From Actinoplanes aureus (GTDB lineage: Bacteria > Actinomycetota > Actinomycetes > Mycobacteriales > Micromonosporaceae): a stretch of DNA of 64,000 nt. The stretch covers positions 62,001 to 126,000 of the forward strand of contig NZ_JADQTO010000018.1 of NCBI RefSeq assembly GCF_015704865.1, written 5' to 3'. Made by a program: the position numbers and the translations under genes. The notes under the pieces are model-generated. The model was not told where the DNA came from. It made no database searches and saw only the letters and a list, made by a program, of their open reading frames with translations. Below are positions 16,659 to 24,587 of this stretch, piece after piece (the first letter of the stretch is position 1; every line of letters starts with the position of its first letter).

Positions 16659-17624
16659 ATGCTGACCGGTGCACCCCTCGTCTCCCTGGTGATCTACGCG
16701 GCCGACGTGGCCGAGTCCGCGGACTTCTACCACCGCGGTCTGGGCCTGCCACGGCTTCCCGCCGAGCCGGGTGAGGCACGGCTGGGCGCGGGCGGCCTCG
16801 ATCTGTGGTTGCGCCCGGCGGACAAGCACGGTGTCCAGCTGTTCGGCCGCCGCGACGACTCCTCGGATGTGGTGTTCCTGGTCGAGGACCTGCAGGCGAG
16901 GCGCGAGGCGCTGGAGGAGCGGGGAATCAAGTTCGACCGGCGGCGCAGCTACGAGGTCGGTCTGGTGACCGACTTCTACGATCCCAGCGGCCACCGGCTG
17001 ATGCTCTACGAGCCGTCGCCCACCGCACTCACCTGGCCGAGCGCACCCAAGGTACGTGCGGTGTGGCGCGCACACGGCCGGGGCGGCGCGGACGTCATCG
17101 GCCCGGCCGCCGGCCCCGCCGAAGGGCCGCCCGCGCGGACCGGCCTGTCCGGCAACCCGCTGGTCTACCTGTTCATGTTCGAGAACGACCAGATGGCGGC
17201 CCTCGACTTCTATCGTGACCGGCTCGGCCTCGAGTTGCTCGAACGGGTGCACTGCTGCAACCAGGACTGTGACTCCGAGATCGAGGGGATCGGCAAGTAC
17301 GACGGCGGTGACGTGCTGCTGTCGACGCACCACATGCACGAGAAGACGATGGTCTTCGACGACCAGGGCCGGCCGTACTCGCCGCGGGAGTTCACCCCCG
17401 AGCACGGCCAGGGCATCGCGCCGGTGTTCCTGGTCGACGACATCGCCGCGGTGACCGAACGGCTCATCGCTCGCGGTGTGGAGTTCCCGGGCGGCCTGCA
17501 AGACGACCCGGCCGGCACGCTGGCCCGCTTCGAGGACCCGTTCGGCCATCCCTTCTTTCTGCTACAGCGGATTTCCGCGGCGCAGAGCAGCAAACCGAGA
17601 GAAGGCGCGGACGCCGTCCGCTGA
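16659..17624 (+). CDS. Two-domain VOC protein
   Basis: 321 aa, ATG with GGAGG five bases upstream. Domain 1 (about 5-125) runs from VSLVIYAADVAESADFY to FYDPSGHRLMLYEPSPTALTWPS; domain 2 (about 165-310) from LVYLFMFENDQMAALDFY to FEDPFGHPFFLLQ. A Pro/Ala/Gly-rich linker joins them. Domain 2 contains an insertion with a Cys cluster (VHCCNQDCDSE). Two fused VOC modules give a complete binding cleft. It opens the rightward arm of the cluster. A role in binding the enediyne or an intermediate (TnmS-like resistance) or in catalysis are both possible; the sequence does not decide. Confidence 0.85.
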   Translation: MLTGAPLVSLVIYAADVAESADFYHRGLGLPRLPAEPGEARLGAGGLDLWLRPADKHGVQLFGRRDDSSDVVFLVEDLQARREALEERGIKFDRRRSYEVGLVTDFYDPSGHRLMLYEPSPTALTWPSAPKVRAVWRAHGRGGADVIGPAAGPAEGPPARTGLSGNPLVYLFMFENDQMAALDFYRDRLGLELLERVHCCNQDCDSEIEGIGKYDGGDVLLSTHHMHEKTMVFDDQGRPYSPREFTPEHGQGIAPVFLVDDIAAVTERLIARGVEFPGGLQDDPAGTLARFEDPFGHPFFLLQRISAAQSSKPREGADAVR

Positions 17625-17668
17625 AAGGCTTTCCCCATGCACTGAAACCCCCGAGGAGGGAACCGACC

Positions 17669-18673
17669 ATGCCCGTCAACGTCTACCGCAACGAATCCCT
17701 GGTCCAGATGGAGACCTACGAAGCCGAGCCGGCGCGCGTCGACGAGCTCGTCGAGCAGGTCCGTGCGAAGTGGTCGCTGCTGCGCGAGCACGGCTACGCC
17801 GGTGACTACCCGATCGAGGTGCTCCGCGGCAACCGCAACGGCGGCAACATCAAGGTCGTCGAGGTGTTCCGCTGGAAGTCCGTTCAGGACCGGATCAACG
17901 CACAGACCGACCCCGACTACGTCGCGCTGGCCGGCCAGATCTCCTCGCTCACCACGGCCGAGGGGACGAAGGAGACCTACACCCAGGCGGTGCGCGGCTT
18001 CAACCACAACTTCCCGTCCGTCGGCGGCGTGGAACTGCTCAAGGGCGTCTGCTCCTGCCTGCTCACCATCGACGGGGTGGTGAAGGACTACCAGATGAGC
18101 GTGAAGAACGGCATCGTGCTCATGCACCGCAGCCCGCGCATGGACCTGGACGGCGACGGCCGCAACGAGATGTATCTGAAGATCCTGATGCACGGTGGCG
18201 AGATCATTCAGGCGGCGCTCGGCCCGATCCGGGTGGAGCAGAACTTCAACCGCCCCAACGACGGCATCGTGAAGTCCAACAGCGCCGGTGGCTCGGACTT
18301 CCCCGGCACGGCGATCTGGCGGGTCTCCTGGAAGATCCACACCCCGATGGGCCCGGTCCTGACCGACCCCGACCAGCCGCTGATCTTCGGACCGGCGACG
18401 GTCAACCACTACCCGCCGGTGGGCACGCACTTCCACTCGCCGACCGGCCCGGTGGCACTGGTGCACGAGGAGACCGGCGCCCGGGTGGGCACCCTGACCC
18501 CGGGCGAGCTGACCGCCTTCGACATCGTCGTGACCAAGGACGACGAGATCTACGCCGACGTGCTGAACACCCCGCCGGCCGACATCTTCGAGGTGATGGA
18601 GGAGTGGCGGAACCGGATGGGTGACCAGGAGGTGCAACCGGTGGTGGCCGGAGCCACCGACGGAGTGATGTGA
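17669..18673 (+). CDS. Unrecognised protein with N-terminal ABM-like segment
   Basis: 334 aa, ATG preceded by GGAGGGAACC. No family was recognised with certainty. Residues 1-110 (YRNESLVQMETYEAEPARVD ... VVEVFRWKSVQDRINAQTD) look like a ferredoxin-like ABM monooxygenase/dimeric alpha-beta barrel module. The rest is predicted beta-rich, with an Asp-rich loop DLDGDGRNEMYLKI and HYPPVGTHFHSPTGPVAL, a His-containing stretch resembling a cupin-like strand. The stop overlaps the GTG of the flavin oxidase by four bases, so the two are translationally coupled and likely act together. It is among the best candidates here for undescribed chemistry. Confidence 0.75.
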   Translation: MPVNVYRNESLVQMETYEAEPARVDELVEQVRAKWSLLREHGYAGDYPIEVLRGNRNGGNIKVVEVFRWKSVQDRINAQTDPDYVALAGQISSLTTAEGTKETYTQAVRGFNHNFPSVGGVELLKGVCSCLLTIDGVVKDYQMSVKNGIVLMHRSPRMDLDGDGRNEMYLKILMHGGEIIQAALGPIRVEQNFNRPNDGIVKSNSAGGSDFPGTAIWRVSWKIHTPMGPVLTDPDQPLIFGPATVNHYPPVGTHFHSPTGPVALVHEETGARVGTLTPGELTAFDIVVTKDDEIYADVLNTPPADIFEVMEEWRNRMGDQEVQPVVAGATDGVM

Positions 18674-19794
18674 CCGTCCTGTCCGGTGAGGGGCCGCCGC
18701 CGACGTCCTGGCTGGCGGCCTCCGACCCCGACCCGTTCCCGGCGCCGGACCGGCTGCCGTCCGGCGCCGACGTCGTGGTGATCGGCGCCGGCCTGGCCGG
18801 CGTGTCCACCGCGTACTGGCTGGCCCGGCGGGGCGCCTCGGTGCTGGTGCTCGAGGCGTACCGGCCGGCGTGGGGCGCGAGCGGCCGCAATGCCGGGATC
18901 TACCTGGCCGGACTGCATCCGATGGAGGACGACACCGTGCTCCGCAAGGTGCTGGCCGACGAGGGGTTCGATCCCGGCTACCGGCGTACCGGCCACCTCA
19001 GCCTGGCGGCGTCCGCCGAGGTGATGGAGCGGTTCCGGGCCGAGGTGGCGCGGCGTCCGCCGGCGGCCACCCCGTTGCACGCCCTCGACCGGGCCGGCTG
19101 CGCGGAGATCCTGCGGATGCCGATGGCGCCGCACTTCGCCGGCGGCCGGTGGATGCCGGACGGTCACGTGATCCATCCGGTACGCCTGGTGCGAGGGCTG
19201 GCCGCCGCGGCCGAGCGGCACGGCGCCCGGATCGCCACCGGGACCCGGGCCGTGCGCGTCGTCGCCGGCCGGGACACGCACCTGCGGGTACGCACCACCC
19301 GCGGTACGGTCCAGGCCGGTCAGGTGGTCTACGCGTGCAACGCCGAGATCACCCGCTTCTGCCCCACGCTCGCCGGCTTCCTCCGGCCGGTACGCGGCCA
19401 GATGCTGGCCACCACCGCCCTGCCCCCGCTGTTCACCTCGGGCATGGCCGTCGACTTCGGCACCGTCTACTGGCAACAGACCACCGACGGCTCGATCGTC
19501 ATCGGCGGTCGCCGCTCGGCCGAGGAGTTCCTGCCCGCCGCGTTCCCCGGCTTCCCGCCCTTCGAGGTACGGCACCGCTGGACGGGCGTGATGGACCAGA
19601 CCGCCGACGGCCGGCCGCTGATCGGCGCCGTGCCGTGGGCGAACCGGCAATGGGTGATCGCCGGGTTCGGCGGTCACGGCCTGCCACCCGGCGCCGGCGC
19701 CGGCCGTGGCCTGGCCGAGGCGATGGACACCGGGTGCCGGGCCGGGCCGTCGCCCGCCTTCGACCCGGCCCGCGCGGTACCCGCACACCAGTGA
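18670..19794 (+). CDS. FAD-dependent oxidoreductase of the DAO (amino-acid/amine oxidase) family
   Basis: 374 aa, GTG start overlapping the previous stop. The FAD-binding motif GAGLAG is at 39-44 within VVVIGAGLAGVSTAYWLARR, followed by the GR-rich LVLEAYRPAWGASGRNAG loop. The C-terminal block DGRPLIGAVPWANRQWVIAG is the DAO second FAD contact. Members oxidise C-N bonds of amino acids or amines using O2. A Pro-rich 30-residue N-terminal extension precedes the Rossmann fold. Tight linkage to the 334-aa unknown and to two VOC genes indicates a tailoring step of the cluster. The substrate is unknown. Confidence 0.85.
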   Translation: MTVLSGEGPPPTSWLAASDPDPFPAPDRLPSGADVVVIGAGLAGVSTAYWLARRGASVLVLEAYRPAWGASGRNAGIYLAGLHPMEDDTVLRKVLADEGFDPGYRRTGHLSLAASAEVMERFRAEVARRPPAATPLHALDRAGCAEILRMPMAPHFAGGRWMPDGHVIHPVRLVRGLAAAAERHGARIATGTRAVRVVAGRDTHLRVRTTRGTVQAGQVVYACNAEITRFCPTLAGFLRPVRGQMLATTALPPLFTSGMAVDFGTVYWQQTTDGSIVIGGRRSAEEFLPAAFPGFPPFEVRHRWTGVMDQTADGRPLIGAVPWANRQWVIAGFGGHGLPPGAGAGRGLAEAMDTGCRAGPSPAFDPARAVPAHQ

Positions 19795-19802
19795 GGACAG
19801 CG

Positions 19803-20588
19803 ATGAGCATTCTGAGCGACGGCCTGGCCGACGCGCCCCTCATGTTCGTGTTCCTGGACGTCTCCTCGTTGCCCCGGCACCGCCGGCTGTACGAGCAGGT
19901 GTTCGGCTTCCACGCGGTGGAGAGCCAGTTCCATCCGCCGCACGAGCACCACGGTCTGGTGAAGTACGACGCCGGCGGCACCATCCTGGCGGTCAACCTC
20001 TTCGCCGAGCGCAAGTTCCAGCGCCCGGAGGCGGACGGCGTCACCCTGATCTGCCGGGTCGACGAGCCGGACCGGCTGGCCGGGCTGACCGACTACGGGC
20101 ACGTCGCCGGCACCAGCTTCACCGACACCGACGGGCACCACTACCAGTTCGCCGACCAGCCACCGGCCGATCCCGGTCTGCGCGCCGAGATCAGCGGACT
20201 GCGCCTGGCCGTGCCGGACCTGGCCGCCGCGGTGCCGTTCTACCGTGACCTGCTGGGCCTGCGGCCGGTCACCGAGACAAACCTCCGCACCGGGTCGATC
20301 GACCTGAGCCTGGAGGAAGCCGCACAGAGCCCGGACGGCCGGCCGATCCGCCACAACGCCTGCCTCATGGTGTTCTACACCGCCGACGTGGTCGAGGCCG
20401 AGCAGGCGCTGCGTGAGCGCGGCGTGGCGTTCTCGTCGGGCGCCGGGTTCAGCGACATCGGTGGTACGGCGCGCTTCCGTGATCCGTCCGGCCACACCTT
20501 CTGCCTCTACCAGCCGTCGGCGGAGAGCCTCACCTGGGGCAGCGCCGACAAGGTCATGGAGCTCATGACCGCCCGTACCCGAAGCTGA
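19803..20588 (+). CDS. Two-domain VOC protein
   Basis: 261 aa, ATG with GAGGA six bases upstream. Domain 1 (about 12-120) starts LMFVFLDVSSLPRHRRLYEQ and holds HHGLVKYDAGG; domain 2 (about 135-250) starts SGLRLAVPDLAAAVPFYRDL and ends FRDPSGHTFCLYQPSAESLTW. It ends in the shared signature SLTWGSADKV. It is most similar by eye to the VOC protein at 44933-45634 (both share the V-K-Y-D-A-G-x3-L-x3-N block and the order of domains), pointing to duplication within the cluster. Confidence 0.85.
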   Translation: MSILSDGLADAPLMFVFLDVSSLPRHRRLYEQVFGFHAVESQFHPPHEHHGLVKYDAGGTILAVNLFAERKFQRPEADGVTLICRVDEPDRLAGLTDYGHVAGTSFTDTDGHHYQFADQPPADPGLRAEISGLRLAVPDLAAAVPFYRDLLGLRPVTETNLRTGSIDLSLEEAAQSPDGRPIRHNACLMVFYTADVVEAEQALRERGVAFSSGAGFSDIGGTARFRDPSGHTFCLYQPSAESLTWGSADKVMELMTARTRS

Positions 20589-20604
20589 CCGTAAGGAGCC
20601 CGCC

Positions 20605-21564
20605 ATGCCGGACGAGCGCCGCATCGTCTATCTCTTCCTGTACGTCCGTGACCTCGCCGTGTCACGGGACTTCTTCGAACGTGCGCTGCGCCTGCGCGTG
20701 CTCGAGGAGGACGACCGGTCCGTCAAGTACGACACCGGCGAGGTGATCCTGGCGCTGAACCGCGCCGACGACTACGGCATCACGCTGCCGGACGAGCACG
20801 ACCACTCCACCGACATCGTCTTCCTCGTCGAGGATCTGGACGCCGCACGCGCCTCGCTGGAGGAGCGCGGCGTGACGTTCACCGAGACCCATCGCTACGA
20901 GATCGGCGCGATCACCGACTTCTACGACCCGGACGGGCACTGGTTCACCCTGTACGAGACGTCCGAGGAGTCACTGACCTGGCCCAGCGGCGACCGGATC
21001 CAGGCGGTCCGCGCCCTCTACCAGGCCGACGGCAAGCCGGGCCTGGCCGGGCCGCACGGCGGGCCGGAGTTCTCCCTGGACGGCAAGCCGCTGATCTACC
21101 TGTTCCTGTTCGTCCGGGACGCCGACGAGGCGGCCGGGGTGTACGCCGACGCCCTCTCGATCCGCGACATCGAGGGCGGCCCGTGCAGCCGGGCGTCCAC
21201 CGCCGACGAGGAGGGCGTGATCAAGTACGACACCGGTGGCGTCCTGCTGACCACGCACTCGCTGGAGACGGTCCGCCCGGAGGAGGAGATCATCGACCAC
21301 CCGTGCCCGCCGCGTACCGTGAACCCGCGCGAGATGGGCGGCAAGGCCGTGGTGTTCCACGCCCCGGACATCGAGGTCGCGGTCAAGGAGCTCGCCGAGC
21401 GCGGGATCCGGTCACCGGAGGGAATCGTCCGCTCGGCGATCGGCGCGACGGTCCGGTACGCCGACCCGTCCGGGCACGTCTACTTCCTGTACGAGCCGTC
21501 CGAAGAGGCGCTGCGCTCGCCGAGCGGTGCCAAGCTGCGGACCATCCTCACCCGGACGTACTGA
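20605..21564 (+). CDS. Two-domain VOC protein
   Basis: 319 aa, ATG with AAGGAG upstream. Domain 1 opens RIVYLFLYVRDLAVSRDFF and closes FYDPDGHWFTLYETSEESLTW; domain 2 opens LIYLFLFVRDADEAAGVYAD and closes YADPSGHVYFLYEPSEEAL with SPSGAKLRTIL. Both halves carry the C-terminal signature. The V/I-K-Y-D-T-G motif appears in both domains. It shares the general plan and linker position with the proteins at 16659 and 49306. It lies 16 bases after the previous VOC gene and four before the flavin oxidase, in one transcription unit. Confidence 0.85.
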   Translation: MPDERRIVYLFLYVRDLAVSRDFFERALRLRVLEEDDRSVKYDTGEVILALNRADDYGITLPDEHDHSTDIVFLVEDLDAARASLEERGVTFTETHRYEIGAITDFYDPDGHWFTLYETSEESLTWPSGDRIQAVRALYQADGKPGLAGPHGGPEFSLDGKPLIYLFLFVRDADEAAGVYADALSIRDIEGGPCSRASTADEEGVIKYDTGGVLLTTHSLETVRPEEEIIDHPCPPRTVNPREMGGKAVVFHAPDIEVAVKELAERGIRSPEGIVRSAIGATVRYADPSGHVYFLYEPSEEALRSPSGAKLRTILTRTY

Positions 21565-21567
21565 GCC

Positions 21568-23049
21568 GTGGCCGGCGCCGGCGGCGCGGCCGCGCACCGG
21601 GATCTGCGGCGACTGGTTCGCGGTGACCTGCTCCTGCCGGGCGACGACGAGTACGACGACGCCCGCCGGGTGTGGAACGGCGCGATCGACCGCCGGCCCA
21701 TGCTGATCGTCAGATGCGCCGACGCCGGCGACGTCGCTGTCGCGGTCCGCTACGCCGTCCGCCGCGAGATCGAACTGTCGATCCGCAGCACCGGCCACAA
21801 CGTCACCGGGTGCGCGGTCAGCGACGGCGGGATCACGCTGGACCTGTCCGGGATGCGGGGGATCGAGGTCGACCCGGAACGACGGATCGCGACGGTGCAG
21901 CCCGGCGTGCTCTGGGGCGACTTCGACCGGCGGGCGCAGGCCGACGGCCTGGCCACCACCGGCGGGCGGATCTCCACGACCGGAGTGGCCGGGCTGACGC
22001 TGGGCGGCGGCATGGGCTGGCTGATGCGCCGGTACGGCCTCGCCGCCGACAACCTGCGTGCCGTCCGCCTGGTCACCGCGGACGGCATGACCTCCCGCGC
22101 GGACCGGACCGCCGACGCCGACCTGTTCTGGGCGCTGCGCGGAGGCGGGGGCAACTTCGGCGTGGCGACCGCCCTGCAGTTCCGCCTGCATCCGGTGGGC
22201 CCCGCGGTGACCGGGGGAGCGGCGTTCTATCCGGCGGCCGTGGCCGGCCCGGTGCTGCGGTGGTACCGCGACTTCGTCCAGGACTGCCCCGACGTGCTGT
22301 CCGCGCAGTGCAACCTGCTGCGACTGCCCGCCGCGCCGTTCGTACCGGCGGAGTTGCACGGCCGGGCGGCGGTGGCCGTCGCCGTCTGTCATCTCGGCAC
22401 CGAGAGCGACGCCGACCGGGACCTGGCCGCGCTCGCCCGCCTCGGCCCGCCGCTGCTGCACCGGATCGGCCGGATGCGTTACACCACGTTGCAGCGCCTC
22501 TACGACAACGCGGGCCGCTTCGGCTCCCTGGTCTACGGCCGGGCCGGCTACCTGCCGGCCCTGACCGACCGGGCGATCGCGGCGCTGACCGGCCCGGCCG
22601 CGCCGGTCCCGTCGCCGCACTGCATCGTCATGCTCTCCCCGCTCGGCGGCGCGGTGGCCCGGGTGGGGCCGACCGAGACCGCGGTCGGTCACCGGTCCGC
22701 CGGGTTCAGCGTGTCGGTGGACGCCGTCTGGCAACGCCCCGCCGACACGCCCGCACACCGGCAGTGGGTGGACCGGTTGTGGGACGCGCTGCGCCCCTGC
22801 ACCGACGGCGTGTACGTCAACGAGCTCGGCGACGAGGGCCCGGACCGGGTGCGTGCGGCGTACCACCCGGTGGCCTGGTCACGCCTGCGCGCCATCAAGG
22901 CCCGCTACGACCCGGGCAACGTCTTCCGCCTGAACCAGAACATCCCACCGGCCGGCGCCGGGACGACCGCAAGCGGGGAGAAGGCGCCCCCGGCCGCGGC
23001 CGCGCAGCCTGAGATGACGACCGCACACGGGATCGGGGAGCGGTTATGA
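21568..23049 (+). CDS. BBE-like FAD-linked oxidase
   Basis: 493 aa, GTG start. The PP-loop FAD domain has STGHNVTGCAVSDGG with H77 as the probable covalent FAD attachment, and GRISTTGVAGLTLGGGMGWL. The position where bicovalent members carry a Cys reads Ala (GLATTGG), so only one covalent bond is expected. The C-terminal berberine-bridge motif is YDPGNVFRLNQNI. About 30 Ala/Pro-rich residues follow it. These enzymes oxidise alcohols, C-N or C-C bonds with O2 and are common in antibiotic clusters. The stop overlaps the synthetase ATG (ATGA), so the two are coupled. Confidence 0.9.
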   Translation: MAGAGGAAAHRDLRRLVRGDLLLPGDDEYDDARRVWNGAIDRRPMLIVRCADAGDVAVAVRYAVRREIELSIRSTGHNVTGCAVSDGGITLDLSGMRGIEVDPERRIATVQPGVLWGDFDRRAQADGLATTGGRISTTGVAGLTLGGGMGWLMRRYGLAADNLRAVRLVTADGMTSRADRTADADLFWALRGGGGNFGVATALQFRLHPVGPAVTGGAAFYPAAVAGPVLRWYRDFVQDCPDVLSAQCNLLRLPAAPFVPAELHGRAAVAVAVCHLGTESDADRDLAALARLGPPLLHRIGRMRYTTLQRLYDNAGRFGSLVYGRAGYLPALTDRAIAALTGPAAPVPSPHCIVMLSPLGGAVARVGPTETAVGHRSAGFSVSVDAVWQRPADTPAHRQWVDRLWDALRPCTDGVYVNELGDEGPDRVRAAYHPVAWSRLRAIKARYDPGNVFRLNQNIPPAGAGTTASGEKAPPAAAAQPEMTTAHGIGERL

Positions 23050-24584
23050 ACGCCGAACCAGCACCGACGTTGTCCGCCGCCCTGCTCGCGACGGCGCAGC
23101 GCTGGCCGGACCGGGCCGCCCTGATCTGTCCCCGGCACCGGCTGACCCACGCCGATCTGGCCGAGGCCGCCGGACGGCTGGCCGGTGTCTACCGGCGGCT
23201 CGGCGTCGGCAGCGGGGACCGGGTGGCCTGCTCGGTGGGGAACCGCTGCGAGTACCTGGTGGCCATGGCGGCGGCGTGGAGCCTCGGCGCGGTGCATGTC
23301 GCCGTCGATCACCGGTCCACCGCACCGGAGCTCGCCGCGGTGATCGCCAAGACCGGGGCCGGCACGCTCATCTACGAGCCGGGAGACGACCGGACCAACC
23401 CGTACGCCGTCCCGGCCGCGGTGCGCCGCCGGCACCCGGACGTACAGGTGGTCGTGGTGACCGACCACCTCGCCCCGGCGGAGCTGGTGCGCTGGACGGT
23501 CGACGACGCGGGCCGGCCGGAGCCCGGCGACGGCCCGGCGCCGGACGACCCGGCCATCGTGTTCATCAGCTCCGGCACGACCGGCACCCCGAAGGCCACC
23601 GTCGGCTTCCACGGCAATCTGGCCGGTCGCTGGCGTGCCCTGGCCGGCTGGCTGGAGTTCCGGCCGCAGGACGTGCACCTCGCCCAGCTGCCGCTGTCGC
23701 ACGGGTTCGGCATGATGATGGCGCTCTCCGGGCTGCTGGCCGGCGGCTGCCTCGTGCTGCTCGACCGGTTCTCCCCGGAGGCCGCTCTCCAGGCGGTCGG
23801 CACGCACGGCGTCACCGTGCTCAACGGCGCACCGGCCCACTTCACGCTGCTGCTGGACCGCCTCGACCCGGCCGTGCACCAGGTGGACACGCTGCGTTTC
23901 AGCGTGGGTACCGCCGGCTCGTTCCGCCCGGAGCTGGTGAACGAGATCTGGGAGCGGCTGGCCGTCGACCTGATGGTGATGTACGGCTCCAGCGAAGGCA
24001 TCGGGGTGGCCACCAAGGACGCCGAGGACGTCCTGCGCGGCTCGGTCGGCCGCCCGGAACCCGGCTCGGTGCGCGTCGTCGACTCCCGCCACGAGCCGCT
24101 GCCCACCGGCACGGTCGGTGAGATCGCCTTCTCCCGGTCCACGTATCCGGTGCGCTACTACGGCGAGGCCCCGCCACCGGACCCGTGGTACTACTCCGGC
24201 GACCTGGGCCACCTGGACGAGCAGGGACGTCTCTACATCCACGGGCGGCAGGCACACCAGATCGACCGCGGCGGGCTGAAGGTGGACCCGGTCGAGGTGG
24301 AACAGGCCCTGCTGCGCTGCCCGGACGTGGCGGACGCCGCGGTGTTCGGGCGCGCCGACCCGATGGTCGGCGAGACGGTGTGCGCCTGCGTCCAGCCGGT
24401 GACCGGCCGGCATCCCGACCTGCTCGTGCTGCGCGCCGAGCTGAGCCAGCGGCTGGCGCCGTTCAAACTGCCCGAGGAGCTGTGCCTGCTCGACGAGATC
24501 CCGCGTACAGCGATCGGCAAGGTCGACCTGCCCCGGCTGCGCGAGGCGGCGAGGACACCGGCGCAGCGCCTGGAACGGCGGTGA
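23046..24584 (+). CDS. AMP-forming acyl-CoA synthetase (ANL superfamily)
   Basis: 512 aa. It has the P-loop SSGTTGTPKATVG near 176, the aromatic motif MYGSSEGIG near 314, YYSGDLGHLDEQGRLYIHGR near 380 and the catalytic Lys in TAIGKVDLPRL near 491, so activity is expected. It activates a carboxylic acid as an acyl-AMP and transfers it to CoA or a carrier. It is flanked by the flavin oxidase and by a CoA-transferase that could pass or exchange the CoA. The pair probably prepares a peripheral acid unit of the natural product. Substrate is not readable. Confidence 0.9.
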   Translation: MNAEPAPTLSAALLATAQRWPDRAALICPRHRLTHADLAEAAGRLAGVYRRLGVGSGDRVACSVGNRCEYLVAMAAAWSLGAVHVAVDHRSTAPELAAVIAKTGAGTLIYEPGDDRTNPYAVPAAVRRRHPDVQVVVVTDHLAPAELVRWTVDDAGRPEPGDGPAPDDPAIVFISSGTTGTPKATVGFHGNLAGRWRALAGWLEFRPQDVHLAQLPLSHGFGMMMALSGLLAGGCLVLLDRFSPEAALQAVGTHGVTVLNGAPAHFTLLLDRLDPAVHQVDTLRFSVGTAGSFRPELVNEIWERLAVDLMVMYGSSEGIGVATKDAEDVLRGSVGRPEPGSVRVVDSRHEPLPTGTVGEIAFSRSTYPVRYYGEAPPPDPWYYSGDLGHLDEQGRLYIHGRQAHQIDRGGLKVDPVEVEQALLRCPDVADAAVFGRADPMVGETVCACVQPVTGRHPDLLVLRAELSQRLAPFKLPEELCLLDEIPRTAIGKVDLPRLREAARTPAQRLERR

Positions 24585-24587
24585 CCG

